A stretch of DNA of 6,064 bases, from positions 1 to 6,064 of the forward strand of contig SMXK01000028.1 of assembly GCA_004356265.1 (NCBI GenBank), written 5' to 3'. The DNA comes from Bacteroidota bacterium. Lineage in GTDB: Bacteria; Bacteroidota; Rhodothermia; Rhodothermales; UBA10348. This document shows positions 1 through 5,620 of the stretch, in pieces. How positions within the stretch are numbered: position 1 is the first letter of the stretch; each line of letters opens with the position of its first letter. The notes beneath the pieces are model-generated. The model made no database searches, was not told where the DNA came from, and was given only the letters and a program-made list of their open reading frames with translations. The position numbers were made by a program, and so were the translations under genes.

Positions 1-1
1 A

Positions 2-1669
2 TTTGCTCAACAGGCCCTGTACAGCGATCCCCTATCGCACCCGGCCTACGTAAAACTTTTCCGGTACGCTGCAGAACGCGAACAAATTGAGCGCATGGAC
101 AGCCTGGCGACGCGGCTTCAAAAGGCCATACCTGAAAGCCCGTACGGCTGGTTGATGATGGGGTATGTGAACGCGGCCCGGCGGGAATTCGAGTCCGCCG
201 AATCGAATTTTCAGATCGCGATGGAGCGCAGTGCGCCTTCCACCCGCCGCGCCTACATCGATGCCACTTCGCTCATCAAACAGGATGTCGCCGGAAACGC
301 CGGAATTGATTCGCTCATTTATTCTCAGAATTACTGGATTCGTCAGGATCCGCTTCATCTAACATCAGCCAACGAAAGGCGAATTGAGCATTTCGCGCGG
401 CATACGTACGCCGACATGATGTTCGCCGACCATTACGAAGACTGGCCCGGGTGGGCGACCGACCGTGGCAAGTTTTTCATCCGATACGGTCCGCCGGATC
501 ACATTCAACGCGAAATCCGACGGGAAGATGAGCCGTCCTTCTATGACGATCGGATGGCTGAATTGACGGGTGACCGACGTTATCTGACACAAAGAATAGT
601 TAGAAAAGGAGCGGCAAAAACGGAATTCCGGTTTGAATACTGGTTGTATGACAAAACCATCTGGTACTTCTACGACTCGTGGTGGACGGATACGTACATC
701 CTCTATTCACCGCCTTCACGCGCCTTCGAGCTAGGACCGATTATTGACGACGAAATTGAGGCCCACAATTGGGCTTTCCGGGAACCCTTTCGCTCGGCTG
801 TTACGATTCCCGGCGCTCAGCTTCCACTCACGTATGTCGCGAGCCGGTTTCGCCGAGAGGGTTTCGACGGCACATTTGAAGAATCTGACACCATGGACGT
901 GGTGGTGGCCCGCGGGGTGCCTGTCCCGTATCGACCTCGCTCCGGATCCGTGAACTCGCCAGTGAGAATCGGTGCTTTTCTGACCGGATTCCGGAATGGA
1001 ATGGTGGCGCGCACTGTCGAAGAATTTCAGAACCGCGAGGCCGCCGACATCACAGAAATTGACAACACCCTTTTCTGGCGTCATGTAAAGACATTATCTG
1101 CGCCTGCGAATGACTCGTATCAATTGTCGGTCGAATATCAAACGTTACCGAAGGAAGCGATCTGGGGAGTCCAAAGAGAGAATATTGAGCCTCTTGAGCC
1201 AACATCCGATAGTCCGGGTATGAGCGATCTGTTACTGGCCACCACGATTGACGACGCCGTCCCAGGTCTGAGCATCCCGCTTAGAATGTTCAAGCGTTAT
1301 GACCTCGAAATCGTGCCGGCGCCTGACTCTTTATTCGAGATTGGCGCACCCCTTTATGTTTATTTTGAAGCGTATGATATGTCTCCAGATCCGACCGGAT
1401 TGTCTTCCTTTTCGATTGAGACCGTTCTTGTGAGTTCCGTTAAAAAAACTGGAATCGCGGCTTTCCTCGAAAAGTTGGACTGGAAAAACAACGACGCTGC
1501 CGTATCGGTCCTGTTCGATGCCGAAGGACCTGGAAGCACAGTACCATACTACATACTGTTAGATACAGATAACCTGGAAACAGGCGATTACACGATAGCC
1601 ATTAGAATAACGGACAAACAGACTGGTCGGACAATGTCGCGCGCGCGAACAATTTCGCTACGGCGCTAA
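2..1669 (+). CDS. GWxTD-domain protein, C-terminal part (5' end outside window)
   Basis: The reading frame is open from base 2, so the gene begins left of the window. An internal ATG at 95 has no Shine-Dalgarno and is probably not the start. About 555 residues are visible. The first ~100 look helical and TPR-like, with phrases such as YGWLMMGYVNAARREFESAE. A GWATD signature at bases 449-463 is followed by RGKFFIRYGPPDHIQ, which is the hallmark of the GWxTD domain. Next come an aromatic-rich segment (YWLYDKTIWYFYDSWW) and a long, probably beta-rich C-terminal half ending in LRR at the TAA. GWxTD proteins are common in Bacteroidota-like and Acidobacteria-like genomes, often exported and with N-terminal repeats. 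Their biochemical function is not established, and none is claimed here. The signal peptide, if any, is off the left edge. The gene ends 33 bases before the convergent sigma-factor gene, and I see no clear terminator hairpin between them. The family call is firm; the role is unknown. Confidence 0.87.
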   Translation, partial: FAQQALYSDPLSHPAYVKLFRYAAEREQIERMDSLATRLQKAIPESPYGWLMMGYVNAARREFESAESNFQIAMERSAPSTRRAYIDATSLIKQDVAGNAGIDSLIYSQNYWIRQDPLHLTSANERRIEHFARHTYADMMFADHYEDWPGWATDRGKFFIRYGPPDHIQREIRREDEPSFYDDRMAELTGDRRYLTQRIVRKGAAKTEFRFEYWLYDKTIWYFYDSWWTDTYILYSPPSRAFELGPIIDDEIEAHNWAFREPFRSAVTIPGAQLPLTYVASRFRREGFDGTFEESDTMDVVVARGVPVPYRPRSGSVNSPVRIGAFLTGFRNGMVARTVEEFQNREAADITEIDNTLFWRHVKTLSAPANDSYQLSVEYQTLPKEAIWGVQRENIEPLEPTSDSPGMSDLLLATTIDDAVPGLSIPLRMFKRYDLEIVPAPDSLFEIGAPLYVYFEAYDMSPDPTGLSSFSIETVLVSSVKKTGIAAFLEKLDWKNNDAAVSVLFDAEGPGSTVPYYILLDTDNLETGDYTIAIRITDKQTGRTMSRARTISLRR

Positions 1670-1702
1670 GGGTCTCATAACCAAGGAGCAGAACCCGCCG
1701 AA

Positions 1703-2542
1703 TCAACCGATATGCATCTGCAATTCTTCGCGGCGGTGTTTCTGACGCAACTTGCGGAGCGCCTTTTCTTTGATCTGACGCACGCGTTCACGCGTCAGGC
1801 CGAATCGCTGTCCGATTTCTTCGAGTGTCAGCGGATGTTCGCGACCAATACCGAAGTACAAACGTGTGATTTCAGCCTCCCGTTCATGCAGCAGGTTCAG
1901 AGCACGCTCAATATCAATCTTCAGCGACTCATCCATGAGCGTGTCGTCCGGAGCCTTGTCTCCGTTATCAGGAAGAACATCGAGCAGACTGTTATCATCG
2001 TCTTCGTTGAACGGCGCGTCCATAGATAGATGACGACCCGTGTGCTGCAACGCTTCACGCACTTTTTCGACATCAACTTCCAGTTCCGTTGCCAGCTCTT
2101 CAATATTCGGCTGGCGTTCGTGTGTCTGAGACAAACGAGCACTGGTTTTACGAATTTTGGATATCGTACCGATCCTGTTCAGAGGAAGTCGAACCACGCG
2201 ACTCTGCTCGGCCAGGGCCTGCAATATCGCCTGTCGGATCCACCAAACTGCGTAAGAGATAAATTTAAAACCACGGGTTTCGTCAAAGCGTTGAGCAGCT
2301 TTAATCAATCCGTAATTTCCTTCATTGATCAGGTCCGCGAGCGTAAGCCCCTGACCCTGATACTTTTTGGCTACAGAAACCACAAAACGGAGGTTTGCTC
2401 TTGTCAGACGGTGTAGCGCTGCCTGTTCTCCTTTTTTAATTCGTCTTGCAAGATCAACTTCTTCCTGAGGTGTTAACAGCGCAATCTGGCCGATTTCCTG
2501 CAGGTATTGATCCAGCATACGTTGCTGGCGTGGGACGTACAT
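1703..2542 (-). CDS. rpoD: Primary-type RNA polymerase sigma-70 factor (RpoD/SigA, Bacteroidota style)
   Basis: This is the promoter-recognition subunit of RNA polymerase, complete at 279 residues. Region 1.2 lies at about 9-42 (LDQYLQEIGQIALLTPQEE). Region 2 covers about 46-115, with the core-binding DLINEGNYGLIKAAQRFDE and the -10 recognition/melting stretch RGFKFISYAVWWIRQAI, followed by LAEQSR. Region 3 is about 121-200, including SMDAPF and DNSLLDVL. Region 4 is about 212-270, with LYFGIG and the -35 helix-turn-helix TLEEIGQRFGLTRERVRQIK. There is no region 1.1 and no large non-conserved insert. This matches the compact housekeeping sigma factor of Bacteroidota and relatives rather than the 500-600 residue proteobacterial RpoD. 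The start is supported by a strong upstream AAGGAAGGGG and by an in-frame TAA 15 bases before the ATG. The gene diverges from folP across a 263-base region. A second, RpoS-like paralogue in the same genome cannot be excluded, so the symbol is slightly less certain than the family. Confidence 0.93.
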   Translation of the reverse strand: MYVPRQQRMLDQYLQEIGQIALLTPQEEVDLARRIKKGEQAALHRLTRANLRFVVSVAKKYQGQGLTLADLINEGNYGLIKAAQRFDETRGFKFISYAVWWIRQAILQALAEQSRVVRLPLNRIGTISKIRKTSARLSQTHERQPNIEELATELEVDVEKVREALQHTGRHLSMDAPFNEDDDNSLLDVLPDNGDKAPDDTLMDESLKIDIERALNLLHEREAEITRLYFGIGREHPLTLEEIGQRFGLTRERVRQIKEKALRKLRQKHRREELQMHIG

Positions 2543-2545
2543 AAA

Positions 2546-2555
2546 CCCCTTCCTT
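2546..2555 (-). promoter_or_regulatory. Ribosome binding site of the sigma-factor gene
   Basis: On the minus strand the sequence reads AAGGAAGGGG, ending three bases before the ATG. Its AAGGA core is eight bases from the ATG, which is good Shine-Dalgarno spacing. It is the strongest purine-rich translation signal in the window and, with the in-frame TAA further upstream, fixes the start of the sigma gene. Confidence 0.7.
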
Positions 2556-2603
2556 TATCTCTTAATTGTCTTGCCCGTTGCCTATAACGCAACTGCTATC
2601 TGA

Positions 2604-2670
2604 GGTGCGCCAAGAACGCCGTTAATGCAATTCATCACGGGGAAATGATTGCGGTCGTTCTTCACGCGCC
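2604..2670. repeat. Long imperfect inverted repeat (possible structured leader or operator)
   Basis: The two halves pair as a nested hairpin. GGTGCG (2604-2609) pairs with CGCGCC (2665-2670) through one G-T pair. AAGAACG (2612-2618) pairs perfectly with CGTTCTT (2656-2662). GCAAT (2627-2631) pairs with ATTGC (2648-2652), and CAT (2633-2635) with ATG (2645-2647), leaving a 9-base loop. In total about 21 pairs are separated by small internal loops. The G-T pair would be a G-U wobble in + strand RNA but an A-C mismatch in minus strand RNA, which slightly favours + transcription. The element sits 62-128 bases upstream of the sigma start and 136-202 upstream of folP. I recognise no known riboswitch. 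It could be a leader RNA, a protein-binding DNA site or chance. Confidence 0.4.
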
Positions 2671-2679
2671 AAACGCCCC

Positions 2680-2693
2680 TCAGGTTCCCCTGA
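2680..2693. repeat. Short hairpin TCAGG-ttcc-CCTGA in the divergent intergenic region
   Basis: A perfect 5-bp stem has a 4-base loop. On the + strand it is followed after five bases by TTTTT (2699-2703), which loosely resembles a weak terminator. On the minus strand the loop reads GGAA, a GNRA-type tetraloop. The stem is too short to call a terminator with confidence. It may belong with the longer inverted repeat just to its left. Confidence 0.25.
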
Positions 2694-2761
2694 CCATATT
2701 TTTCGAGGCGGCTTTCACCTATCTTTACGAATTGTTTTCAGAAATTAGCAGAAGTGCCCGG

Positions 2762-2767
2762 TAAAAT
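2762..2767 (+). promoter_or_regulatory. Possible -10 element for the folP operon
   Basis: TAAAAT matches TATAAT at five of six positions and lies 38 bases before the folP start, which would leave a leader of roughly 30 bases. No good -35 is found at 16-18 bases. TTTTCA at 2735-2740 is 21 bases away. The hexamer also overlaps a small inverted repeat, GTAAAA (2761-2766) with TTTTAC (2772-2777), that could be an operator. This is a weak candidate. Bacteroidota-type promoters (TAnnTTTG) are an alternative, and TATCTTTA at 2720-2727 matches seven of eight positions. Confidence 0.28.
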
Positions 2768-2794
2768 GCCTTTTTACGAGTGAAAAATCTGAAA

Positions 2795-2799
2795 TGAGG
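2795..2799 (+). promoter_or_regulatory. Ribosome binding site deciding the TTG start of folP
   Basis: TGAGG ends six bases before the TTG at 2806. The nearby ATG at 2794 is in a frame that reaches a TAA after three codons, so it cannot start folP. This supports TTG as the true start. Confidence 0.5.
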
Positions 2800-2805
2800 C
2801 AATAA

Positions 2806-3720
2806 TTGCGTCCAAATATTCTCTCGTCTTCCGGACTCACGCTGAATCTTGAGCCTGAAAAAACAGGAGCCGTCGTGATGGGGATTCTCAATGTTACCCC
2901 CGATTCTTTTTCGGATGGAGGCCGGTTTCTGGATGTGAAGGACGCGGTGTTCCGGGCCGCAGAAATGATACGCGAAGGTGCCTCTATTATCGACGTTGGC
3001 GGCGCTTCAAGTCGACCTCACGGTCGTGCGTATGGTGACGGTGCTGAACCCGTTCCGGTGGACGAAGAATCCAAGCGCGTATGCCCGGTGATAACGGAAA
3101 TTCGTCAGCAATTTCCAGACGTGATGATTTCAATTGATACGTGGTCTGCCGCCGTTGCCGCTGACGCACTGAAGGCTGGCGCGAATATTATTAATGATAT
3201 CACCGCGATGCGGGCAGACCCGGATATGCCGATTTTAGCAGGTGAGTCTGACACTCCTGTCATTTTGATGCATTCTGTTGGGTTACCGGGCGAAATGCCT
3301 CATATACTGTCCTACAACGATGTGACGGCAGAAGTCTGTCGCGCCCTCGACCACGCCGCGGGCCTTGCACTCGCAGCCGGATGTACACAAATTATTCTGG
3401 ATCCCGGAATCGGGTTCGGTAAGTCGACAGCAGACAATATGAGATTGATCAATCAGACGGCACAAATTTCCGCCCTTGGCTGGCCTGTCGTTATCGGTGC
3501 TTCCAGAAAATCGTGTATAGGAAGGATCCTCGGAACTGGGTCAGATCCTGTACCGGTTGGTGAACGACTTGCCGGGAGCCTTGCTGTGGCTGCGTACGCC
3601 GTGGGCGAAGGCGCACAGATCATCCGTACGCACGACGTGCGAGAAACAGTGGATCTGCTTACGGTCCTGGCCTCGGTTAGAACCGCCGACCCTGAATCGC
3701 TGAAACCGGTGAGAGTATGA
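2806..3720 (+). CDS. folP: Dihydropteroate synthase
   Basis: The enzyme condenses 6-hydroxymethyl-dihydropterin diphosphate with p-aminobenzoate to give dihydropteroate in cytosolic folate synthesis. It is the target of sulfonamides. The 304-residue TIM-barrel protein shows the family motifs in order: MGILNVTPDSFSDGG (25-39), DVGGASSRP (63-71), SIDT (109-112), NIINDI (127-132), LMHS (154-157), DPGIGFGKS (199-207), GASRKSCIG (231-239) and IIRTHDV (272-278). The start is TTG with TGAGG six bases upstream. The next ATG in frame lies inside the first catalytic motif and is too late. Oddities compared with E. coli FolP are GGES changed to GGAS, DTS changed to DTW, and about seven extra residues (HGRAYGD, 72-78) in the loop after SRP, near the p-aminobenzoate site. 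The stop overlaps the next small ORF as ATGA. It is the first gene of an operon with cdaA and pcm. Confidence 0.95.
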   Translation: MRPNILSSSGLTLNLEPEKTGAVVMGILNVTPDSFSDGGRFLDVKDAVFRAAEMIREGASIIDVGGASSRPHGRAYGDGAEPVPVDEESKRVCPVITEIRQQFPDVMISIDTWSAAVAADALKAGANIINDITAMRADPDMPILAGESDTPVILMHSVGLPGEMPHILSYNDVTAEVCRALDHAAGLALAAGCTQIILDPGIGFGKSTADNMRLINQTAQISALGWPVVIGASRKSCIGRILGTGSDPVPVGERLAGSLAVAAYAVGEGAQIIRTHDVRETVDLLTVLASVRTADPESLKPVRV

Positions 3721-3803
3721 ACGTCTGGAGTGATATATTCGGGTCAGTTCTACATGGGCTTATCCGACATTTCAATTCACAAGCGCCGAAGGCCGCGCCG
3801 TGA
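3717..3803 (+). CDS. Small 28-residue ORF overlapping both folP and cdaA
   Basis: The ATG at 3717 overlaps the folP TGA as ATGA, and its own TGA overlaps the cdaA GTG start as GTGA. It therefore fills the folP-cdaA gap exactly, in a third frame. A partial Shine-Dalgarno, GGTGAG (3708-3713), sits three bases before the ATG, and the GAAGG that probably serves cdaA (3788-3792) lies inside the ORF. The peptide begins MNVWSDIFGSVLHGL. Hydrophobic residues at 4, 7, 8, 11, 12, 15, 16 and 19 would form one face of an amphipathic helix, and the tail is polar (SQAPKAAP). I recognise no family. It may be a genuine micro-protein, perhaps membrane-surface bound and related to CdaA, or a translational-coupling ORF that carries ribosomes from folP to cdaA. 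It may also be chance, because short ORFs with such overlaps do occur. Confidence 0.4.
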   Translation: MNVWSDIFGSVLHGLIRHFNSQAPKAAP

Positions 3804-4621
3804 CGCTTTTCCCGTGGGTTATACCGATCCGAGTAGTTGATCTCCTCGAGATCCTTATTGTAGCATACGTGCTGTATAAGCTGTATCTGTGGATGCGTGG
3901 CACGATCGCTGTTCAGATTTTCGTAGGGATACTGGCGTTGTTACTAGTTCGGGTACTCGTCACCGCCGCCGATATGACTATTTTCCGCGCGGTTTTCAGC
4001 TCGATCAATGAGGTGTTTGTCCTCACCGTGATCGTTCTTTTTCAACCTGAAATCAGGCGGTTATTGCTTTTACTGGGTCAAAACCGATTCATCAGACAAT
4101 TAATGCGTTCCCCTGCCCAGTTGGAACGCGTCGCTGAAATCGTACTGGCCGTTGGCGATCTGAGTCGAAGAAAAATCGGGGCTCTGATCGTCTTCGAGCG
4201 GTCAACAGGATTAAGAAATTATATTGAGACTGGTACTCAGCTTGGTGCGCTTCTCAGCCGGGATCTGTTATTTACCATCTTCTATGGCCAGAATCCGCTT
4301 CATGATGGAGCTGTGATTCTGAGAAATGCCAGAATAGAGGCGGCCCGATGTATTCTGCCCGTTTCCTCCAGCCGCCAACTCAGTTCTGACCTGGGACTTC
4401 GCCATCGAGCGGCAGTTGGTCTGACAGAAATTACAGATGCATTTGTAATTGTTGTGTCAGAAGAAACAGGTACAATATCAGTTTCGAGTGACGGCGAGCT
4501 GATTTCAGGTATTACCGTTGATCAACTTCAGACTTACGTGATCGATGCTCTTTCCCCGCGGATGAGAGAAGAGTCTGAAATCACAAATTCTGAGGGAAGC
4601 ACAGATTCAGCCGCAGCATAA
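3800..4621 (+). CDS. cdaA: Membrane diadenylate cyclase CdaA (c-di-AMP synthase)
   Basis: The enzyme joins two ATP molecules to make the second messenger c-di-AMP, which controls potassium and osmotic balance and envelope homeostasis in other bacteria. The 273-residue protein has the CdaA architecture. Three N-terminal membrane segments lie at about 14-31, 36-55 and 70-82, with MRGTIAVQI between the first two. FQPEIRRLL (81-89) follows, then a cytosolic DAC (DisA_N) domain from about 110 to 250. The signature residues are present: LHDGA (167-171) and RHRAA (201-205), with ETGTQLGA (143-150) and VSEETG (219-224). The short polar tail (252-273) is serine- and glutamate-rich. The start is GTG at 3800, preceded by GAAGG seven bases upstream. 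No ATG, GTG or TTG lies upstream in frame before the TGA at 3731. It follows the small ORF by overlap, and pcm starts 15 bases after its stop, so cotranscription with folP is likely. The partner regulator CdaR is not seen. Confidence 0.95.
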   Translation: MTLFPWVIPIRVVDLLEILIVAYVLYKLYLWMRGTIAVQIFVGILALLLVRVLVTAADMTIFRAVFSSINEVFVLTVIVLFQPEIRRLLLLLGQNRFIRQLMRSPAQLERVAEIVLAVGDLSRRKIGALIVFERSTGLRNYIETGTQLGALLSRDLLFTIFYGQNPLHDGAVILRNARIEAARCILPVSSSRQLSSDLGLRHRAAVGLTEITDAFVIVVSEETGTISVSSDGELISGITVDQLQTYVIDALSPRMREESEITNSEGSTDSAAA

Positions 4622-4636
4622 ACTCTTTTCCCCGGG

Positions 4637-5293
4637 ATGACCAAAAATTGGATGTATCAGAGACGACGTTCTGCCCTCATCGACGATTTGCGCGAGAAAG
4701 GAATCTCCGAAGAACGTATTCTTGAAGCCATGGGACGTGTAGCCCGGCACAAGTTTATGGAAGATGCGCTTATGTCGCGCGCTTACGAAGATGAGGCCTT
4801 ACCCATAGGTCTGAAACAGACCATTTCGCAACCATTTACTGTTGCCTACCAGTCTATGCTTCTGAATCCGGAGCCGGATGAAAAAATTCTGGAAATTGGA
4901 ACGGGCAGCGGTTATCAGGCAGCTGTATTGTGCGAGTTGGGAGCCAGAGTGTTCACTATTGAACGGCTTGGCCCTTTGTTCGATCGAACTGCCGTGTTAT
5001 TAAAAACACTGGGTTATCGAGCCGTCACCAGGCTGGGAGATGGGACACGAGGTTGGGAATCAGTCGCTCCCTTCGATGGCATTATTGTGACGGCCGGCGC
5101 AACAGATGTACCAAAAAAATTGCTGGATCAACTAAAACTTCCGTCGGACGGACGTCCGGGCGGCAGGTTAATCATCCCCGTTGGGGGAAGCGAGTCGCAG
5201 AAAATGCTTCGGATACGGAGGACCGGAAAAGAAACATTCGAAACAGAAGAATTGGACGGCTTCCGATTCGTGCCGTTGGTCGCAGACTCATAA
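4637..5293 (+). CDS. pcm: Protein-L-isoaspartate O-methyltransferase
   Basis: The enzyme transfers a methyl group from S-adenosylmethionine to isoaspartyl residues in aged proteins, starting their repair to aspartate. The 218-residue protein fits the usual bacterial length of about 205-220. It shows LPIGLKQTISQP (55-66), with the family's TISQP substrate loop, then the AdoMet-binding motif I LEIGTGSGYQAAVL (85-98), acidic motif-II region FTIER (106-110), GDG (134-136), PFDGIIVTAG (145-154), GGRLIIPVG (175-183) and the C-terminal FRFVPLV (209-215). There are a few extra residues (KLPSDGRP) before GGRL. The chosen ATG follows CCCGGG directly, with no good Shine-Dalgarno. An ATG five codons later (4652) is an alternative. 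It lies 15 bases after cdaA on the same strand and is probably the last gene of the folP operon, since the next gene is convergent. Confidence 0.93.
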   Translation: MTKNWMYQRRRSALIDDLREKGISEERILEAMGRVARHKFMEDALMSRAYEDEALPIGLKQTISQPFTVAYQSMLLNPEPDEKILEIGTGSGYQAAVLCELGARVFTIERLGPLFDRTAVLLKTLGYRAVTRLGDGTRGWESVAPFDGIIVTAGATDVPKKLLDQLKLPSDGRPGGRLIIPVGGSESQKMLRIRRTGKETFETEELDGFRFVPLVADS

Positions 5294-5301
5294 CATCGCC
5301 A

Positions 5302-5324
5302 CAATAATCGCGGCCGCAATAATC
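5302..5324. repeat. GCGGCCGC palindrome flanked by CAATAATC direct repeats, between convergent operons
   Basis: The 45-base gap between pcm and the convergent vertex-protein gene contains CAATAATC at 5302-5309 and again at 5317-5324. They surround the 8-base palindrome GCGGCCGC (5310-5317), which shares one base with the second copy. CCCG-ac-CGGG (5324-5333) follows. No ordinary terminator (GC-rich stem plus T-run) is visible for either operon, so these GC-rich palindromes are the only candidates. Function is uncertain. Confidence 0.3.
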
Positions 5325-5338
5325 CCGACCGGGTAGCG

Positions 5339-5614
5339 CTATACGCCGCCGACCAGGTCCACGCGGTCCACTACGGCCACGATAGTCGCGTCAACCGGTA
5401 CCAGTTGCGGCTGAAAGGGAATGGTAGCCTCGTAGGACGACACGTATAGAATTAGATCTCCAGTACCTGAATCGACCGTATCGATGGCAACAATCGGATC
5501 GCCTGTCGGCAGTTTGGAAAAGGATAACGGTTGAAGAAAATAGAGACTTTTACCTTGCAGCCCTGGATCTTTAACCGTTGCCCAGACCCTGCCGGTTACT
5601 TTTGCGAGATTCAT
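5339..5614 (-). CDS. Bacterial microcompartment vertex protein (EutN/CcmL family), divergent copy
   Basis: This is a 91-residue BMC-P/BMV shell protein. Family members form pentamers that cap the vertices of polyhedral protein-shelled organelles. It matches the family at the N-terminus (NLAKVTGRVWATVKDPGLQGKSL is typical over residues 2-24), in the middle (IVAIDTVDSGTGD, 41-53) and at the C-terminus (PVDATIVAVVDRVD, 73-86). The usual GSxAR after the G.GE strand is replaced by VSSYEATIPFQPQ (58-70), so the loop facing the pentamer centre or its neighbour differs from the canonical copy next door. The ATG lies six bases after the stop of the upstream vertex gene, with no clear Shine-Dalgarno, so translational coupling is likely. 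It is the last gene of its operon and converges on pcm. The shell family is clear, but the cargo pathway must be inferred from neighbours. Confidence 0.9.
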   Translation of the reverse strand: MNLAKVTGRVWATVKDPGLQGKSLYFLQPLSFSKLPTGDPIVAIDTVDSGTGDLILYVSSYEATIPFQPQLVPVDATIVAVVDRVDLVGGV

Positions 5615-5620
5615 GGATCG

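Noticed and set aside
95..97. ATG at 95 as the start of the GWxTD gene
   Set aside because: The frame stays open upstream to the window edge with a plausible continuing helical repeat sequence, and there is no ribosome binding site before it.
32..1084. Minus-strand open frames at 32-358, 365-592 and 731-1084
   Set aside because: They are shadows of the GWxTD gene. The translations are arginine- and histidine-rich, without domains.
1639..1648. GCGCGCGCG run near the end of the GWxTD gene as a repeat element
   Set aside because: It encodes SRAR in frame and is an ordinary short codon-driven run.
1712..2416. Two consecutive open frames on the + strand (1712-2029 and 2030-2416), the first preceded by AAGGAG at 1683-1688
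   Set aside because: They lie antisense to the well-supported sigma-factor gene, and their translations show no recognisable motif. The AAGGAG is 23 bases from the ATG, too far to be its ribosome binding site.
2680..2703. Intrinsic terminator on the + strand
   Set aside because: The stem is only 5 bp and the T-run is five bases away and short, with no + strand gene ending upstream. It is kept only as a small hairpin.
5053..5307. Open frame in another frame inside pcm
   Set aside because: It overlaps conserved pcm C-terminal motifs and its product is basic and featureless.
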